Shown piece after piece: positions 62,722-64,000 of a stretch of DNA of 64,000 nucleotides. The translations under genes and the position numbers were made by a program. The stretch covers positions 1,259,501-1,323,500 of the forward strand of contig OY978525.1 of the NCBI GenBank assembly GCA_963854835.1. Direction: 5' to 3'. The notes beneath the pieces were generated by a model. It worked only from the letters and a program-made list of their open reading frames with translations. It searched no databases and was not told the origin of the DNA. The DNA comes from Megamerina dolium. Lineage: Eukaryota > Arthropoda > Insecta > Diptera > Megamerinidae. How positions within the stretch are numbered: the first letter of the stretch is position 1; the number at the start of each line of letters is the position of its first letter.

Positions 62722-62995
62722 ATATGTGGCACTTAAAGCCCCAAAGGGCTCTTTGGCCGAACTTTTCTTTCATTACTATTGTGCGAGTTAAATTTTGGAT
62801 AGCATTAGAAGAGACCTACTTATTTTAGCCGGTTCCGAATGGCAGAACTCTTTCGACATCACTTTTTCTGAGCTTTGTCACAGAGTTCTATTAAAAGCCG
62901 GAAGAATTGGCAATTGCTTGCCGACAGGTGAGTACCTTTCGAAAGAAAAATATTTTCGATATAAAATTTATGCTTCAGCTGGGGATTGAACCATT
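62722..62995 (-). mobile_element. tRNA-derived SINE, copy 5
   Basis: On the minus strand it keeps the B box GGTTCAATCCCC (62980-62991 on +) and AGCTGAAGC, then the body with GGCAATTGCCAATTCTTCCGG, GAACTCTGTGACAAAGCTC, GTTCTGCCATTCGGAACCGG and CCAAAGAGCCCTTTGGGGC, ending AAGTGCCAC with an (AT)n and A-run tail at 62697-62725. The head upstream of the B box is truncated. Confidence 0.78.
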
Positions 62996-64000
62996 GAACA
63001 TTTACTAACTAATAAACATATTAATGTTGTTGTTTGTGCACTCTGTGCACTGAGTACATACAAATATATTTACTAGTTAGATATTGGAAAATGTACGAAA
63101 TGTGATGAAAACCGACAATTCTTTCATACAAAATTATGATCTCGGCTGTACTTAACGCACGACAAATCTATAAGACTAAAGTTCGACACATGTGGTTATT
63201 CTTATGAATGTCCGAGTATATCTGAAAACAGGCTTTATCGGATAACATTCATTCATATCTTCGATAACCAAATTTTGGTTTTTAAGAATACGAATACCTG
63301 CATATCTGTCATGTTGTGGAATATCTAAGATTCGGTAATACCGAATTTATAGCTTCCAATGTGTTTTATTATTTTATAAATTCTTTTTATTTCAATTGGA
63401 TTGTCATCTTCACATCAAGTGGTTCTGTATAAGATGTTTGACATGCACCAACTGTGCGTGTAAGAAACAGAGTCAATATTTTTGAATTTCATGCTCACAT
63501 TATATGTTCTTCTTATTTTGCAAATGCGACTAATGCAATGCTACTTAATTAATATTAATTAGTCACCATCATTGGTGTGTATTTGAGAATTAGCTGTGCA
63601 AATTTAAACGATAACTTGAATACAGTTGTGACCAATTACAATTACCACAAGGGACAAATATTACACTTCTTTGAGGTTGGACGGCCGACATCACTAAACT
63701 ATGAGTATTAATTGTCTTACTTAATTGCCGACAAAATTCCAAAGTAGGCACTATGGTTTTAGTAAGGTTAGTAATGTTGACATAAGTCAACTGGCCGCCA
63801 TCAATGCCTGTGCCAAAAGCAGCAGTAGCATCCGTTCAAACAGCATCAACATATTACACATACATTTACATACAATGCAGATATTTTATGTTGAGCTATA
63901 TTACAAAATACTAGCATTACTATGTGATGTGACCTGCCTAAATATATAAAACCCATCCTCATGTTTAATGGTGTCTTTGCGGTGGTTTTGTTAAATGATA
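62996..64000. other. intergenic DNA at the right edge, no gene seen
   Basis: Another weak dispersed-repeat unit lies at about 63080-63260 (GTGATGAAAACCGACAATTC, CATACAAAATTATGA). Nothing else recognised. Confidence 0.45.

Noticed and set aside
1..64000. CRISPR arrays, rRNA genes, bacterial operons or integrated virus genes
   Set aside because: No regular spacer arrays, rRNA words or viral replication/capsid motifs were seen; the direct repeats present are microsatellites or retroelement pieces.

Overview
The window looks like nuclear DNA of a higher fly (Diptera, Schizophora). A tephritid fruit fly is my best guess, but this is inferred from style and not proven. The grounds are strong AT richness, a dense scatter of TACATATGTA and CATACATA words, short 55-110 bp introns, Drosophila-type translation-start context (CAAAATG), and mariner, I-like, Jockey-like and RTE-like retroelement debris. 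There are no bacterial-type operons, rRNA genes or CRISPR arrays.

Only one host protein gene can be supported. It is a complete hibris (hbs) orthologue on the + strand: an immunoglobulin-superfamily, nephrin-type adhesion receptor. A signal-peptide exon at 3130-3202 is separated by a 14.1 kb first intron from a compact block of 13 further coding exons (17335-21822). All 14 coding exons join in phase to give 1,239 residues: signal peptide, nine Ig domains, one fibronectin III domain, one transmembrane helix and a 169-residue cytoplasmic tail. The 3' UTR runs to about 22.75-22.95 kb.

The rest is intron or intergenic DNA with decayed mobile elements. There are three copies of an RNase H-encoding, (TAA)n-tailed LINE (30.2-31.0 kb +, 40.1-40.65 kb -, 47.2-47.76 kb +). 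A second RNase H LINE with a (CAAC)n tail occurs at 31.2-32.33 kb and again at 44.0-44.16 kb. A dead mariner lies at 43.17-44.0 kb (-), an RTE-like reverse-transcriptase fragment at 58.44-59.33 kb (-), and a Jockey-like fragment at 61.65-62.27 kb (-). Five copies of one tRNA-derived SINE family lie at 13.64, 28.25, 40.65, 58.64 and 62.72 kb. The SINE at 58,639-58,953 sits inside the RTE copy, flanked by a 13-bp duplication whose removal restores the RTE reading frame.

Two further dispersed non-coding repeat families were noticed: one with words such as GATCGAGCTGAAA and CATACAAAAGT, and one of about 200-bp units at 35.77-36.19 kb with a relative at 11.96 kb. I found no convincing new multi-gene system. 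The most informative items are the SINE family, the nested SINE/RTE insertion and the splice-dependent C-terminus of hibris.
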